Source: Limnohabitans sp. 103DPR2 (lineage in GTDB: Bacteria; Pseudomonadota; Gammaproteobacteria; Burkholderiales; Burkholderiaceae_C). From it: a DNA stretch of 64,000 nucleotides. Within the stretch, counting starts at the first letter, position 1, and every line of letters starts with the position of its first letter. Below the pieces are notes generated by a model, which saw only the letters and a program-made list of their open reading frames with translations, was not told the DNA's origin and searched no databases. The DNA lies in the NCBI RefSeq assembly GCF_001412575.1, contig NZ_CP011834.1, forward strand, positions 1,302,001 through 1,366,000, read 5' to 3'. Of this stretch, positions 9,317-18,971 are shown piece after piece. A program made the translations under genes and the position numbers.

Positions 9317-10504
9317 TCAATAGAAGGCTTGAAGGCCAGTTTGTGCACGACCCAAGATGAGGGCATGCACATCGTGCGTGCCTTCGTAGGTGTTGACGGT
9401 TTCGAGGTTGATCATGTGACGAATGACATGGTATTCGTCGTGAATGCCGTTGCCACCGTGCATGTCGCGGGCCATGCGGGCCACGTCCAAGGCCTTGCCG
9501 CAGCTGTTGCGTTTGATCAGGCTGATCATCTCGGGCACTGATTTGCCTTCGTCCATCAAACGGCCAACGCGCAAGCAGCCTTGCAGACCCAAAGTGATTT
9601 CGGTTTGCATGTCGGCTAATTTCTTTTGGATCAATTGGTTTTGCGCCAAGGGGCGGCCAAACTGAACGCGGTCCATGGTGTATTGGCGGGCACGGTGCCA
9701 GCAGTCTTCTGCGGCACCCAAAGCGCCCCAGGCAATGCCGTAACGGGCTTTGTTCAAGCAACCGAAGGGGCCTTTCAAGCCTGACACATTGGGCAACATG
9801 TTTTCTTCGGGCACAAACACATCGTCCATGACAATTTCACCGGTGATGCTGGCGCGCAAGCTCATCTTGCCTTCAATCTTGGGGGCTGTCAGGCCCTTCA
9901 TGCCTTTTTCCAAAATGAAGCCGCGAATGGCGGACTGACCGTCGCCTTCACCTTCCAATTTGGCCCACACCACAAACACATCAGCGATCGGCGCGTTGGT
10001 AATCCACATCTTGGCGCCCTTCATGATGAAGCCGCCATCCACGGGCTTGGCGCGCGTGATCATGCTGGCAGGGTCAGAGCCATGGTTGGGTTCTGTGAGG
10101 CCAAAGCAACCCACCCATTCGCCAGTGGCCAACTTGGGCAAATACTTTTGGCGTTGCGCTTCGGAGCCATATTCATTGATGGGGTGCATGACCAAGGAGC
10201 TTTGAACGCTCATGGCGCTGCGGTAGCCGCTGTCAACACGCTCAACTTCACGAGCCACCAAGCCGTAGCTGACATAGTTCAAGCCCGCGCAACCATAGCC
10301 TTCAATGGTGGAACCCAAAAAGCCCATGCTGCCAAATTCGTTCATGATTTCACGGTCAAATTTTTCATTGCGAGCCGCCATCAATACGCGCGTTTGGAGC
10401 TTCTCCTGGCAGAAGTTGTGCGCTGCGTCGACGATCGCACGTTCGTCATCGCTCAGTTGTTCGTTCAGCAAAAAGGCGTCGTCCCATTGAAAGCTAGGCT
10501 TCAT
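9317..10504 (-). CDS. gcdH: Glutaryl-CoA dehydrogenase
   Basis: FAD-dependent acyl-CoA dehydrogenase that oxidises and decarboxylates glutaryl-CoA to crotonyl-CoA in lysine, tryptophan and aromatic-acid breakdown. The 395 residues match this subfamily throughout: [33 protein letters not shown] in the flavin-binding region, the [17 protein letters not shown] block, and the catalytic glutamate E374 in [19 protein letters not shown] at the C-terminus. The gene stands alone between the terminator at 9268-9296 and the divergent msrA. The LysR regulator or CoA transferase often found beside it elsewhere is not in this window. Confidence 0.94.
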   Translation of the reverse strand: MKPSFQWDDAFLLNEQLSDDERAIVDAAHNFCQEKLQTRVLMAARNEKFDREIMNEFGSMGFLGSTIEGYGCAGLNYVSYGLVAREVERVDSGYRSAMSVQSSLVMHPINEYGSEAQRQKYLPKLATGEWVGCFGLTEPNHGSDPASMITRAKPVDGGFIMKGAKMWITNAPIADVFVVWAKLEGEGDGQSAIRGFILEKGMKGLTAPKIEGKMSLRASITGEIVMDDVFVPEENMLPNVSGLKGPFGCLNKARYGIAWGALGAAEDCWHRARQYTMDRVQFGRPLAQNQLIQKKLADMQTEITLGLQGCLRVGRLMDEGKSVPEMISLIKRNSCGKALDVARMARDMHGGNGIHDEYHVIRHMINLETVNTYEGTHDVHALILGRAQTGLQAFY

Positions 10505-10662
10505 GATGTCAATCCATCCAAGATTAAAGATGTTGGGATTTTATCGTCATGCGAAATGTTCCATGGAGTTGTCCCATCGAGTAACCTGTTGAGGCGGTGA
10601 CATGTGCCTTCTTATGGCGGGGTTTTAGCTTAGGAGCGGCCGTTTTGGGTCAGAATGAACGC

Positions 10663-11214
10663 ATGCAAATTCCTACTCATGCGCAAACCTTGGTCCTTGG
10701 CGGTGGCTGCTTCTGGTGCACCGAAGCGGTGTTCGTTCAAGTTAAAGGTGTCTTGGATGTGGAGTCCGGCTATTCCAACGGTCAAACCCGCAACCCCACC
10801 TACGAGCAAGTTTGCTCAGGCACAACTGGGCACAACGAGGTGGTGAAGTTGGTGTACGACCCGCAAGTCATCAGCACCCGAACCTTGCTCGAGATTTTCT
10901 TTGTCATTCACGACCCCACCACCTTGAACCGTCAAGGTAATGACCGTGGCACGCAATATCGCAGCGGCATTTATTTCACCACCCCAGATCAAGCTGAAGT
11001 TGCCAAAGCTATCATCGCTGAAATCGAAGCGGAGGGGGTTTTTGACGCATCCGTGGTGACAGAGGTGTTGCCCTTGGATAACTACAGTGCCGCGGAAGAC
11101 TATCACCAAGATTTCTTTGAGCGCAATCCAACGCAGGGCTACTGCATGGCTGTGGCGGCCCCCAAGGTTTGGAAGTTCAAAAAGACCTTTTCTGAGTGGA
11201 CCAAAACGCCTTGA
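10663..11214 (+). CDS. msrA: Peptide-methionine (S)-S-oxide reductase
   Basis: Repairs oxidised methionine in proteins by reducing the S-sulfoxide. The start ATG at 10663 gives 183 residues with the catalytic motif GGCFWCTE (nucleophile C16) and the family block GYSNGQTRNPTYEQVCSGTTGHNEVVKLVYDP. EDYHQDFFERNP and the tail KVWKFKKTF are also typical. Cytoplasmic; no signal peptide. The stop codon TGA overlaps a possible TTG start of the next small gene, so the two may be translationally coupled. Confidence 0.94.
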   Translation: MQIPTHAQTLVLGGGCFWCTEAVFVQVKGVLDVESGYSNGQTRNPTYEQVCSGTTGHNEVVKLVYDPQVISTRTLLEIFFVIHDPTTLNRQGNDRGTQYRSGIYFTTPDQAEVAKAIIAEIEAEGVFDASVVTEVLPLDNYSAAEDYHQDFFERNPTQGYCMAVAAPKVWKFKKTFSEWTKTP

Positions 11215-11540
11215 GAATTCAAACCAAACTGCGCTGCTTGTTGCAAGCACTGTTGATCAGTGCGGTCATGCTTGCGCCTGTTTGGGGGCAAATTCACAAG
11301 ACAATTCACGGTTTAAAGTCCACAGCCTTTTCTGAACAATCACTCTTCAGTGAGCACACTGAAGGCTCCTTGGTCTGCCAAGCCTTAGACCATTTGGCAT
11401 CCGATGAGGGACCACAGTCAGCAGCCCTCACGCTACAGTTTGAACAGCCTGAGGCCTTGTTCATTTCTGGTCAGTTTGCGCAACGTAATGTGGCGCTCAC
11501 ACTGGCATTCTCTGCGCGCGCACCGCCCACCAGCCTTTGA
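11211..11540 (+). CDS. Small secreted protein ahead of the TonB receptor (DUF2946-like)
   Basis: Putative 109-residue protein. I choose the TTG at 11211, which overlaps the msrA stop codon (TTGA); an ATG at 11196 inside msrA is the alternative. It has a hydrophobic signal segment (LLQALLISAVMLAPVWG), then a short region with scattered His (HKTIHG, SEHTEG), one Cys and LDHLASDEG, and ends in FSARAPP. I recognise this layout from small proteins, often labelled DUF2946, that precede metal-linked TonB receptors in Burkholderiales; this is recall, not a search. A periplasmic role in metal binding or sensing is inference. Confidence 0.6.
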   Translation: MRIQTKLRCLLQALLISAVMLAPVWGQIHKTIHGLKSTAFSEQSLFSEHTEGSLVCQALDHLASDEGPQSAALTLQFEQPEALFISGQFAQRNVALTLAFSARAPPTSL

Positions 11541-11556
11541 ATCATGTTTGAAGTTG

Positions 11557-11574
11557 CTCAAGCCAAGGCTTGAG
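11557..11574. promoter_or_regulatory. Perfect inverted repeat before the TonB receptor gene
   Basis: CTCAAGCC and GGCTTGAG are perfect 8-base arms with a 2-base spacer (AA), 26 bases upstream of the receptor ATG. The very short spacer favours a DNA operator over an RNA hairpin, but no known Zur or Fur consensus is matched. It sits between the small secreted protein gene and the receptor gene. Confidence 0.5.
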
Positions 11575-11600
11575 TGCTTGTTCATTTTCAAAGGTTTTTC

Positions 11601-13652
11601 ATGTTCAAAATTTCTTCTCGACAAGGCGTCATGCGTGCGCCTTGCAATGCCTTATTGTCGGTTTCAGCATCCGCCGTGGTGCTGATAGGTCATGGTGTTT
11701 TTGTGCCTGCTGTCTTGGCGCAAGCCGTGCAGGAAGTGGTCATCACTGGCAATCCATTGTCTAAATCTCAAAGCCTCAATGCCGTGAGCAGTTTGTCGGG
11801 GCAGTCATTGCTGCAGCAGGGGCAAAGTACCTTGGGCGAAACCTTGAATCAACTGCCAGGTGTCAGCAGCACTTACTTTGGACCCAATGCCAGCCGGCCC
11901 ATCATTCGCGGTTTTGACGGTGATCGCATTCGTGTGCTCAACAACAGTGGCGCCAGCATGGATGTTTCTTCGCTCAGTTATGACCATGCAGTGCCGACGG
12001 ATGTGCTGACCACCGAGCGCATTGAAGTGTTGCGCGGACCTGCCGCCTTGCAATACGGCGGTAGCGCCATGGGGGGTGTGGTCAATGTCATCGACAACCG
12101 CATTCCCCGCCAACCCATGCAAGGCATTGCGGGCAAAGCGCAAACTCAATGGGCCTCTGGCAATGGCGAGCGTTCTAAGGGTGCGATGCTGGAAGTGGGG
12201 CAAGGCGCTTGGGTATTCCATGCGGACGCATTTGATCGACATACCAAGGATGTGAAGGTGCCTCGCAACTTGCCATGCGGCAAACCAGGTGCCCCCGAAC
12301 TCACTTCACGCATTTGCAATTCCGCAAGTGATTCTCAAGGTGGTGCCGTGGGTGCCAGCCTGTTTTTAGAGCGTGGTCATGTGGGCATGTCGCTCAGTGA
12401 GTACCAAAGCAACTACGGCACGGTGGCCGAGGACGAAGTGACCATTGGGATGCGTTCAAAGCACGCAGCCTTAGAAGGTGAGTGGCGACCCGATTCCAGT
12501 CTCTTCCAACAAATCAATTTTCAAGCCAGCCAAACAGATTACAAGCACACTGAATTCGATGCAGGTGCACCAGGCACCTTGTTTGCAAACCAAGGACATG
12601 ATGTCCGTGTTCAGCTGCGCCACAAACCTTGGCGTCTGGGCGCTGGCACATGGGAAGGCGTTTGGGGCTTGCAATCGGAACAAGGTAAATTCTCTGCCAA
12701 TGGTACAGAGGCCTTTGCACCTTTCAGCCATACCCGAAGCACCGCGGCGTTTGTGTTTGAAGAATATGCTTTGAACGACTTGCTATTCAATGTGGGTGCG
12801 CGCAAAGAAAATGTGACGGTGGCATCGCTGGGCAATCCAGATCCAAGCGTAGACCGTTTTGAAGTGGGGCAGCGCAAGTTTTCGCCGCAAAGTGTGGCTG
12901 CTTCTGCGTCTTGGCAATGGATGCCTCAATGGCGTCTCAGCACCAATGTGTCACAGGTTCAACGTGCACCCAAGGACTATGAGTTGTTTGCCAATGGCCC
13001 GCACGTGGCAACGGCCGCATGGGAAAAAGGAGATGCCAATTTAGGTTTAGAAAAGGCCAACAGCATCGATCTCACAGCAGATTGGCAGCAGGGGCCCCAT
13101 CAATTCAAGATCACAGCATTTCAAAGCCAGTTTTCCAATTTCATTGGTTTGATGAGCACCTTGGAAGTGGAAGACGGCCTGCCAGTACAAAAGTACCAAG
13201 GCGTGCGCGCCAAGTTCACAGGCTTTGAGACGGCAGCGCAATGGCGATTGTTGCAGTCCACCAGCAGCTTGGACTTGGCGCTCAAGGCCGATGCGGTGCG
13301 GGCACAGAACCTCAGTGTCAACGAACCCTTGCCCAGAATTTCGCCCGTTCGCTTGGGTGCCAAATTGATTCACACCACTGGCCCGTGGCGTGCCGATTGG
13401 GGCTTTGATTGGTATGCGGCACAAGACCGCGTGCCCACAGGCGCTGCGGCCACAGCGGCCTACACCTTGTGGCATGGTTTTGTGAGTTACAAGCAAAAGG
13501 TGTCGGGAGCCGCTTTGAATTGGTTTGCCAAGCTCGACAACGCCAGCAATCAATGGGCTTACAGCGCCACATCCATTTTGACGACCACGGCACCTGGCAA
13601 ATCCCCTTTGCCTGGCAGAAGTTTCAAATTGGGCGTGATGGCGACTTTTTAA
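11601..13652 (+). CDS. TonB-dependent outer membrane receptor, ZnuD-like
   Basis: Outer-membrane beta-barrel with an N-terminal plug, energised by TonB. The start ATG at 11601 has AAAGG about eight bases upstream and gives 683 residues with a signal peptide ending near VLAQA. The TonB box region (QEVVITGNPL), the plug motifs GETLNQLPGVSSTYFGPNASRPIIRGFDGDRIRVLNN, IEVLRGPAALQYGGSAMGGVVNVID, and the barrel ending in the aromatic LGVMATF are present. The barrel resembles the ZnuD zinc-receptor group more than siderophore receptors, and the small His-containing secreted protein upstream fits metal uptake. Zinc is inferred; copper or another ligand cannot be excluded. Confidence 0.88.
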   Translation: MFKISSRQGVMRAPCNALLSVSASAVVLIGHGVFVPAVLAQAVQEVVITGNPLSKSQSLNAVSSLSGQSLLQQGQSTLGETLNQLPGVSSTYFGPNASRPIIRGFDGDRIRVLNNSGASMDVSSLSYDHAVPTDVLTTERIEVLRGPAALQYGGSAMGGVVNVIDNRIPRQPMQGIAGKAQTQWASGNGERSKGAMLEVGQGAWVFHADAFDRHTKDVKVPRNLPCGKPGAPELTSRICNSASDSQGGAVGASLFLERGHVGMSLSEYQSNYGTVAEDEVTIGMRSKHAALEGEWRPDSSLFQQINFQASQTDYKHTEFDAGAPGTLFANQGHDVRVQLRHKPWRLGAGTWEGVWGLQSEQGKFSANGTEAFAPFSHTRSTAAFVFEEYALNDLLFNVGARKENVTVASLGNPDPSVDRFEVGQRKFSPQSVAASASWQWMPQWRLSTNVSQVQRAPKDYELFANGPHVATAAWEKGDANLGLEKANSIDLTADWQQGPHQFKITAFQSQFSNFIGLMSTLEVEDGLPVQKYQGVRAKFTGFETAAQWRLLQSTSSLDLALKADAVRAQNLSVNEPLPRISPVRLGAKLIHTTGPWRADWGFDWYAAQDRVPTGAAATAAYTLWHGFVSYKQKVSGAALNWFAKLDNASNQWAYSATSILTTTAPGKSPLPGRSFKLGVMATF

Positions 13653-13702
13653 ATCAGCACTTGGCCAGCAGGGATGCATGACGCACTGATAATCGGGGGG
13701 TC

Positions 13703-14659
13703 ATGAATTTTGAACATCCTGTTTTATCGTCCCTGCTGCCAGTTGTCTTTTTGATCTCGATGGGCTTTGTGGCGGGTCGCGCCAAATTGGTTCGGCAAGA
13801 CGCGGTCCGTGATTTGACCAATTTGGTGTTTCTGGTGTTGGCGCAAGCCTTGCTCTTCAGAACCATGAGTTCTGTGCATCTGGAAACTTTGGACTTGCGA
13901 CCCGTCTTCCAATATTTTGTGGTGGCGAGTGCTTTGTTTTTCATCATGCTGATGATGTATGGCCGTGATTCTCGTGCCTCGGTGTTGGCACTGGCCAGTA
14001 TCTTCAGCAACACCCTCATGATTGGCGTGCCCCTCGTTGGTTTGGCCTATGGCGAGCCTGGTCAAGTGTTGCTGTTCACCCTGATTTCTTTGCATGCCTT
14101 GGTGTTGCTCACCATGGCCACCGTGGTGTTGGAATTGCAAATGGCATATGAACATGCGGCTGAACATGGTGAGTCTCGGCACATGCTCAAAACGGTGGGC
14201 ATGGCGATGAAAAATGCGGTGTTGCACCCAGTGCCTTTGCCTATTTTGATTGGGCTCATTTATGCACAAACCGGCTGGGGCCTGCACCCCATTGTGGACA
14301 AGCCTTTGCAATTGTTGGGTGCTTCATTTGGGCCTGTGGCCTTGGTGTTGGTGGGCATTACGTTGGCGCAAACCCCCGTGGGTGAAAACTTCAAGGGCGC
14401 CATGAAAATTTCTGTGGTGAAAACGTTTGTGCACCCCATGCTCATGGCCGCAGCCGGCTATGCCATGGGCATGCGCGGCTTGCACCTGACGGTGATGGTG
14501 GTGGCCGCTGCGTTGCCCATTGGTGCCAATGTGTTTTTGTTTTCGCAGCGTTATCAAAAGGAAGAGGATGTGGTGACCGCCGCTGTTGCAGTGTCCACCG
14601 CGCTGGCATTGGTCAGCGTCACCTTGGTCATGGCATTGCTGCCCATGCTGCCGGCTTAA
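13703..14659 (+). CDS. AEC-family transporter (auxin efflux carrier/malonate permease fold)
   Basis: Inner-membrane carrier of 318 residues with about ten hydrophobic helices in two five-helix halves. The N-terminal [20 protein letters not shown] and the mid-protein [16 protein letters not shown] and C-terminal [15 protein letters not shown] blocks are the signature positions of the AEC (Mem_trans) family, whose studied members move malonate or other small organic acids. The substrate is unknown. It stands alone between the TonB receptor and the convergent pdxH; the two convergent stop codons are read from the same four bases, TTAA at 14656-14659. Confidence 0.9.
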   Translation: MNFEHPVLSSLLPVVFLISMGFVAGRAKLVRQDAVRDLTNLVFLVLAQALLFRTMSSVHLETLDLRPVFQYFVVASALFFIMLMMYGRDSRASVLALASIFSNTLMIGVPLVGLAYGEPGQVLLFTLISLHALVLLTMATVVLELQMAYEHAAEHGESRHMLKTVGMAMKNAVLHPVPLPILIGLIYAQTGWGLHPIVDKPLQLLGASFGPVALVLVGITLAQTPVGENFKGAMKISVVKTFVHPMLMAAAGYAMGMRGLHLTVMVVAAALPIGANVFLFSQRYQKEEDVVTAAVAVSTALALVSVTLVMALLPMLPA

Positions 14660-15288
14660 GGCGCCAAACGCTCCCGCAACCATTCGCCTTCATTCAAACG
14701 ATAGCGCAGTCGATCGTGCAGACGGCTTTTGCGCCCTTGCCAAAATTGCCATTCATCGGGCACCAAGCGGTAGCCGCCCCAGTGCGGTGGGCGAGGTGGG
14801 TTCAGCATAAACTGCGCAGCGTACTTGGCCGCATTGGTCACCAACACAGTGCGACCTTCAATCACCTGACTTTGCGGTGAGGCCCACGCGCCAATGCGCG
14901 AGTCCAGTGGACGGCTGTGAAAGTAAGCATCGCTTTCTTCGTCGCTGATTTTTTCCATGCGACCTTCAATTCGCACCACACGTTCTAATTCAACCCAGTG
15001 AAATTGCAAAGCTGCAAAAGGGTTGCCAGCCAACTCACGGCCTTTTCGGCTGTCGTAATTGGTGTACCAAACGATGCCGCGCTCGTCATAGCCTTTGATC
15101 AACACCACGCGGGTGCTGGGACGCAGGTTGCTGGCCACAGTGGCCACGGTCATGGCGTTGGGTTCCGGCACTTCGGATTGAATGGCTTCGTTGAGCCAGC
15201 GCTCAAATTGCTTCAAGGGATTGGCATCCGAAGCGTCTTCACTCAACTCGGCTTTTTCGTAACTTTTACGCAGATCTGCGATGTTCAT
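14656..15288 (-). CDS. pdxH: Pyridoxamine 5'-phosphate oxidase
   Basis: FMN enzyme that oxidises pyridoxamine- or pyridoxine-5'-phosphate to pyridoxal 5'-phosphate, the last step of vitamin B6 synthesis and salvage. It has 210 residues with the family blocks [37 protein letters not shown] (FMN/PLP site), [20 protein letters not shown], and the C-terminal [16 protein letters not shown] with the conserved RLH that contacts substrate. The gene starts three bases after the stop of the ChaC-like gene, so the two are likely one operon. Confidence 0.95.
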   Translation of the reverse strand: MNIADLRKSYEKAELSEDASDANPLKQFERWLNEAIQSEVPEPNAMTVATVASNLRPSTRVVLIKGYDERGIVWYTNYDSRKGRELAGNPFAALQFHWVELERVVRIEGRMEKISDEESDAYFHSRPLDSRIGAWASPQSQVIEGRTVLVTNAAKYAAQFMLNPPRPPHWGGYRLVPDEWQFWQGRKSRLHDRLRYRLNEGEWLRERLAP

Positions 15289-15291
15289 GAT

Positions 15292-15912
15292 TCAGTCCTT
15301 GGCATGTTCGAGCAAAGCTGCCAAAGCTTTGTCTTGAATGCCGTGTTGTTGCAAGCTGTTCAGTGTTTCTTGTGCGTAGTCTAAGGTGGTGCCGTAGCGG
15401 CCTTTGGCATGTTGAAAGATGTACCTGTATTGAGAAGGTCTTAGGTCGCCAGTGAAGCTGGGACTGTTGCGCGGCAGAGTGAAAGCCAAGGCATTGACGG
15501 GGCCTTGAGGCGTTGGGCACTGCAACCAACGCGGTGTGTAAACACTGTTGGGCATTTCACGAAACCAAAGTTTTTCGATGGTTTGCTTCACATCGGCGGC
15601 AGGCGTTCTGAAAACCATGCCCTGGCAACTGCCACCCGAGAGCAGGGCAAAGACCAAGCCTGGGCACTCGGGTGTACCGCGGTTTAAACGACTCCACATT
15701 TTCAAGGCGCGGTGCCAGCCTTGAACCTTGGTGAGGTGTTGCTCCAAGACTTCAAACTCTGGCCGCCAAATGAGGGAGGCGTAACCAAATACCCACAAAT
15801 CCTGTGACGCAGGCCACTGCGTCAGCAAGGCTTCTTGGGTGGGTTCGCAGAGGGCTTGGTCGGCTCGCATGCCAAGAGGAGGGCTGTTGAATTTCAAAGT
15901 GTTGGGCAACAT
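15292..15912 (-). CDS. Gamma-glutamylcyclotransferase, ChaC-like
   Basis: 206-residue member of the ChaC family, which cleaves glutathione to 5-oxoproline and Cys-Gly in the cytoplasm. The defining substrate-binding loop is present as WVFGYASLIWRPEF near residues 40-53, followed by the GWHRALKMWSRLNRGTPECPGLVFAL block that closes the barrel, and AKGRYGTTLDYAQETLNSLQQHGI at the C-terminus. It is the first gene of a two-gene unit with pdxH; no functional link is obvious. Glutathione as substrate is inferred from family. Confidence 0.88.
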   Translation of the reverse strand: MLPNTLKFNSPPLGMRADQALCEPTQEALLTQWPASQDLWVFGYASLIWRPEFEVLEQHLTKVQGWHRALKMWSRLNRGTPECPGLVFALLSGGSCQGMVFRTPAADVKQTIEKLWFREMPNSVYTPRWLQCPTPQGPVNALAFTLPRNSPSFTGDLRPSQYRYIFQHAKGRYGTTLDYAQETLNSLQQHGIQDKALAALLEHAKD

Positions 15913-15971
15913 GTAGTGCGTCTATTTTGAGGGTAAACCAGAGCTTGCCAGTTGCTGTCTTGAGAAAATTC

Positions 15972-16045
15972 GTAACTGATCTGTAACTGTGAATGCACCA
16001 AAGAGGGGGATGAGGAGTTACCATTCGTTATGTAACAAAGTTACA
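15972..16045. promoter_or_regulatory. edd control region with HexR-like operator
   Basis: The key element is TGTAACAAAGTTACA at 16031-16045, a perfect palindrome of 6-base arms around AAA. It agrees at 12 of 15 positions with the published gammaproteobacterial HexR consensus TGTAATTAAATTACA. HexR is the KDPG-responsive regulator of edd, eda and zwf, and the site lies 28 bases before the edd start. Extra half-sites GTAACTG at 15972-15978 and 15983-15989 (11 bases apart, one helical turn) and GTTAC at 16017-16021 crowd the same interval. No hexR gene is in the window. Confidence 0.6.
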
Positions 16046-16073
16046 AGCCGTCTTTCAATTGAATCAAACTCTT

Positions 16074-17921
16074 ATGACCCTGAATGCCACCGTAGCCCAA
16101 GTGACTGCCCGCATTGCCCAGCGCAGCCAAGCGAGTCGTGCTGCTTACCTGCAGCAAGTAGAAGAAGCCGCCGCACGCAAACCCGGCGCTGATCGGCTTG
16201 GCTGTGCCAATGTGGCGCACGCATTTGCCGCCATGCCGCCGGCCGACAAATCGAAAGCTTCGGGCTTGGCGGCCATTCCTGTGGTGAGTGTCACAGAGCG
16301 CGGTCCCAACATCGGCGTGGTGACGGCCTACAACGACCTGTTGTCAGCGCATGCCCCTTTTCAGCATTACCCCGATGTGGTGAAAGACGAAGCGCGCAAG
16401 TGGGGCGCCACAGCCCAAGTGGCAGGCGGTGTGCCGGCCATGTGCGATGGTGTGACGCAAGGCACGCCAGGCATGGAGCTGAGCTTGTTCAGCCGTGATG
16501 TGATTGCCATGTCGACTTCCGTGGCACTGAGTCACGACGTTTTTGATGCCGCCTTGATGCTGGGTGTGTGCGACAAAATTGTACCGGGCTTGCTGATTGG
16601 TGCTTTGCACTTTGGTCATCTGCCCACAGTCTTTGTTCCTGCAGGTCCGATGGTCAGTGGCTTGTCGAACAATGAAAAATCCAAAGTTCGTGAACAAGCG
16701 GCCCAAGGCTTGGTGGGCCGCGCAGAATTGCTTCAAGCAGAATCTGCCGCCTATCACGGTGAAGGCACGTGCACTTTTTATGGCACTGCCAACAGCAACC
16801 AAATGCTTTTGGAAGCCATGGGTCTGCATGTCCCTGGCACAGCGTTTGTCAATCCGGGTGATGGCCTGCGCAGTGAGCTGACGCGTGAATCGGTGCGCAC
16901 TGTTTTGAAGTTGGTCAAAGCCAAGCAATTCACGCCCATCGGCAAGTTGGTGGACGAGCGTTGTATCGTCAACGCGATGGTGGCTTTGTTGGCCACGGGC
17001 GGCTCCACCAATCACCTGATTCACTGGGTGGCTGTGGCCCGAGCGGCTGGCTTGATCATTGACTGGGACGATTTCTCTGCGCTGTCGGATGTGGTGCCCT
17101 TGTTGACGCGCGTGTATCCGAACGGCAGTGCCGACGTGAACCAATTCCAAGCGGCAGGGGGCCCCGGTTATGTCATTCGTGAATTGTTGGATGCAGGTTT
17201 CATGCATGCAGATGTGATGACCGTGCGTGCCGGTGGCATTCGTGAGTTCACCCAAACACCCGTGGCTTTGAATGGCCAGCTGGCGTGGCAAGACATTGGC
17301 GCCTCAAAAGATGAAAGCGTGGTGCGGCCTGCTACAGCGCCGTTTAGTGCCACTGGCGGCTTGCGATTGTTACAGGGCAATTTGGGCCGCAGTGTTATCA
17401 AGGTGTCTGCTGTGCCCGAAGCACTCCATGTGATTGAAGCCCCTGCTCAGGTGTTCAATTCACAAGAAGAATTGTTGGCAGCGTTTCAAGCCGGCAACAT
17501 GGCCAAAGATGTGGTGTGCGTGGTGCGTTGGCAAGGCCCGCAAGCCAACGGCATGCCCGAGTTGCACAAACTCACGCCGCCCTTGGCTGTGTTGCAAGGA
17601 GAGGGATTCAAAGTGGCCTTGGTCACTGATGGCCGGATGAGTGGTGCTTCAGGCAAAGTACCCGCAGCCATTCACGTGTCGCCCGAGGCGGCATCAGGTG
17701 GGCCCCTTGCGCGTGTCTTGGATGGCGACATCATTCGCTTGGATGCGGTGGCGGGTACTTTGCAAGTTTTGATCGATCCAGAAACTTGGAATGCACGAAC
17801 TCCCGCTACCATGCCAACAGATTTGCAAGCGGCCAACAGCCGCGGCATGGGAAGAGAACTGTTTACCAATTTGCGCAAGCATGCGCTGAAAGCTGAAGAA
17901 GGAGCCTGTACATGGCTGTAA
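16074..17921 (+). CDS. edd: Phosphogluconate dehydratase (Entner-Doudoroff)
   Basis: Iron-sulfur dehydratase converting 6-phosphogluconate to 2-keto-3-deoxy-6-phosphogluconate. From the ATG at 16074 it has 615 residues (E. coli 603); a TTG five codons upstream is possible. Edd-specific blocks are seen: [79 protein letters not shown] and the C-terminal [22 protein letters not shown]. These carry the cluster cysteines and the catalytic serine region. It overlaps eda by ten bases, so the two steps of the pathway are coupled. Likely regulated through the palindrome just upstream. Confidence 0.96.
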   Translation: MTLNATVAQVTARIAQRSQASRAAYLQQVEEAAARKPGADRLGCANVAHAFAAMPPADKSKASGLAAIPVVSVTERGPNIGVVTAYNDLLSAHAPFQHYPDVVKDEARKWGATAQVAGGVPAMCDGVTQGTPGMELSLFSRDVIAMSTSVALSHDVFDAALMLGVCDKIVPGLLIGALHFGHLPTVFVPAGPMVSGLSNNEKSKVREQAAQGLVGRAELLQAESAAYHGEGTCTFYGTANSNQMLLEAMGLHVPGTAFVNPGDGLRSELTRESVRTVLKLVKAKQFTPIGKLVDERCIVNAMVALLATGGSTNHLIHWVAVARAAGLIIDWDDFSALSDVVPLLTRVYPNGSADVNQFQAAGGPGYVIRELLDAGFMHADVMTVRAGGIREFTQTPVALNGQLAWQDIGASKDESVVRPATAPFSATGGLRLLQGNLGRSVIKVSAVPEALHVIEAPAQVFNSQEELLAAFQAGNMAKDVVCVVRWQGPQANGMPELHKLTPPLAVLQGEGFKVALVTDGRMSGASGKVPAAIHVSPEAASGGPLARVLDGDIIRLDAVAGTLQVLIDPETWNARTPATMPTDLQAANSRGMGRELFTNLRKHALKAEEGACTWL

Positions 17922-18556
17922 ATGCACCGTTCACCGCCTTGCAAGTGATGCAAGACGCCCCCGTCATTCCAGTCATTGTGTTGAACGATGTGGCGCATGC
18001 TGTTCCCATGGCGCGCGCCTTGGTGGCCGGTGGCATCCGCATGTTGGAAGTGACATTGCGCACCCCTCAAGCTTTGGCTTGTATGGAAGCCATTGCCAAA
18101 GAAGTGCCCGATGCGGTGGTGGGCGCAGGGACGGTGCGCAGTGCGGCCGATGCCAAAGCGGCTGCCAATGCGGGCGCCAAGTTTGCTGTCAGCCCTGGCT
18201 ACACATCAGCTGTGGGCCAAGCCTGTCGCGACCAAGGTTTGTCTTTGTTGCCCGGCGTGGCCACAGGCAGCGAAATCATGATGGCGCAAGAAGACGGCTA
18301 CACCGAATTGAAATTCTTTCCGGCCATGCAAGCAGGCGGTCCTTCCATGCTGAAAGCCTGGGGCGGCCCCTTCTTTGACGTTCGCTTTTGCCCAACGGGT
18401 GGCGTCACACCTCAGAATGCTTCAGAGTTTTTGAGCTTGTCCAATGTGGCTTGCGTCGGTGGCTCTTGGTTGGTGCCAGCCGATGCTTTGGCTCAAGGCG
18501 ATTGGCCTCGCATTGAGCAACTTGCGCGTGAAGCTTGTCAGCTGAAGTTGCGCTGA
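17912..18556 (+). CDS. eda: KDPG aldolase (2-dehydro-3-deoxyphosphogluconate aldolase)
   Basis: Class I aldolase that splits KDPG into pyruvate and glyceraldehyde-3-phosphate. 214 residues as a TIM barrel with the catalytic glutamate in LEVTLRTP, the AGTV strand, and the Schiff-base lysine in [16 protein letters not shown] closes the phosphate site. The start ATG at 17912 has GGAG eight bases upstream and lies inside the edd 3' end. The 3' end overlaps the convergent gloA by 19 bases, with no terminator visible between them. Confidence 0.96.
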   Translation: MAVNAPFTALQVMQDAPVIPVIVLNDVAHAVPMARALVAGGIRMLEVTLRTPQALACMEAIAKEVPDAVVGAGTVRSAADAKAAANAGAKFAVSPGYTSAVGQACRDQGLSLLPGVATGSEIMMAQEDGYTELKFFPAMQAGGPSMLKAWGGPFFDVRFCPTGGVTPQNASEFLSLSNVACVGGSWLVPADALAQGDWPRIEQLAREACQLKLR

Positions 18557-18927
18557 ATCAGTTCCACTTTGTAGCCATCGGGGTCTGTGATGAAGGCAAT
18601 GACCGTGGTGCCACCTTTCACAGGACCGGCTTCACGTGTCACTTTGCCACCCGCGTTGCGAATCTTTTCGCAAGCTTCGTAGGCATCGGGTACTGCAATG
18701 GCCAAGTGGCCGTAAGCAGTTCCCATGTCGTAAGACTCCACGCCCCAGTTGTAGGTGAGCTCTAGCTCAGCATGGTCGGGGTTGCTGCCGTAACCAACAA
18801 AGGCCAGCGAGTATTTGTACTCGGGGTTCTCAGATGTTTTGAGCAATTGCATGCCCATCACCTTGGTGTAGAAATCGATCGAGCGTTGAAGGTTGCCAAC
18901 GCGAAGCATGGTGTGTAGTAATCGCAT
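18538..18927 (-). CDS. gloA: Lactoylglutathione lyase (glyoxalase I)
   Basis: Metal-dependent glyoxalase that isomerises the methylglyoxal-glutathione adduct to S-lactoylglutathione. From the ATG at 18927 it has 129 residues; the upstream frame extension overlaps dgoA and is discarded. Metal-ligand positions are recognisable: His5 in [10 protein letters not shown], Glu in [10 protein letters not shown], His in [11 protein letters not shown] and Glu in [10 protein letters not shown]. The short form without the zinc-type insertion is that of nickel/cobalt enzymes. Placement between two sugar-acid aldolase genes is plausible, since triose overflow makes methylglyoxal. Confidence 0.95.
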   Translation of the reverse strand: MRLLHTMLRVGNLQRSIDFYTKVMGMQLLKTSENPEYKYSLAFVGYGSNPDHAELELTYNWGVESYDMGTAYGHLAIAVPDAYEACEKIRNAGGKVTREAGPVKGGTTVIAFITDPDGYKVELIQRNFS

Positions 18928-18971
18928 AAAACGTATTGTGTCTGATTGAAAAAACCCAGTGGGACGAGGTG

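Noticed and set aside
16344..17291. 315-codon open frame opposite edd
   Set aside because: Same effect: reversed codons of edd give a long frame rich in His, Gln and Thr with no domain.
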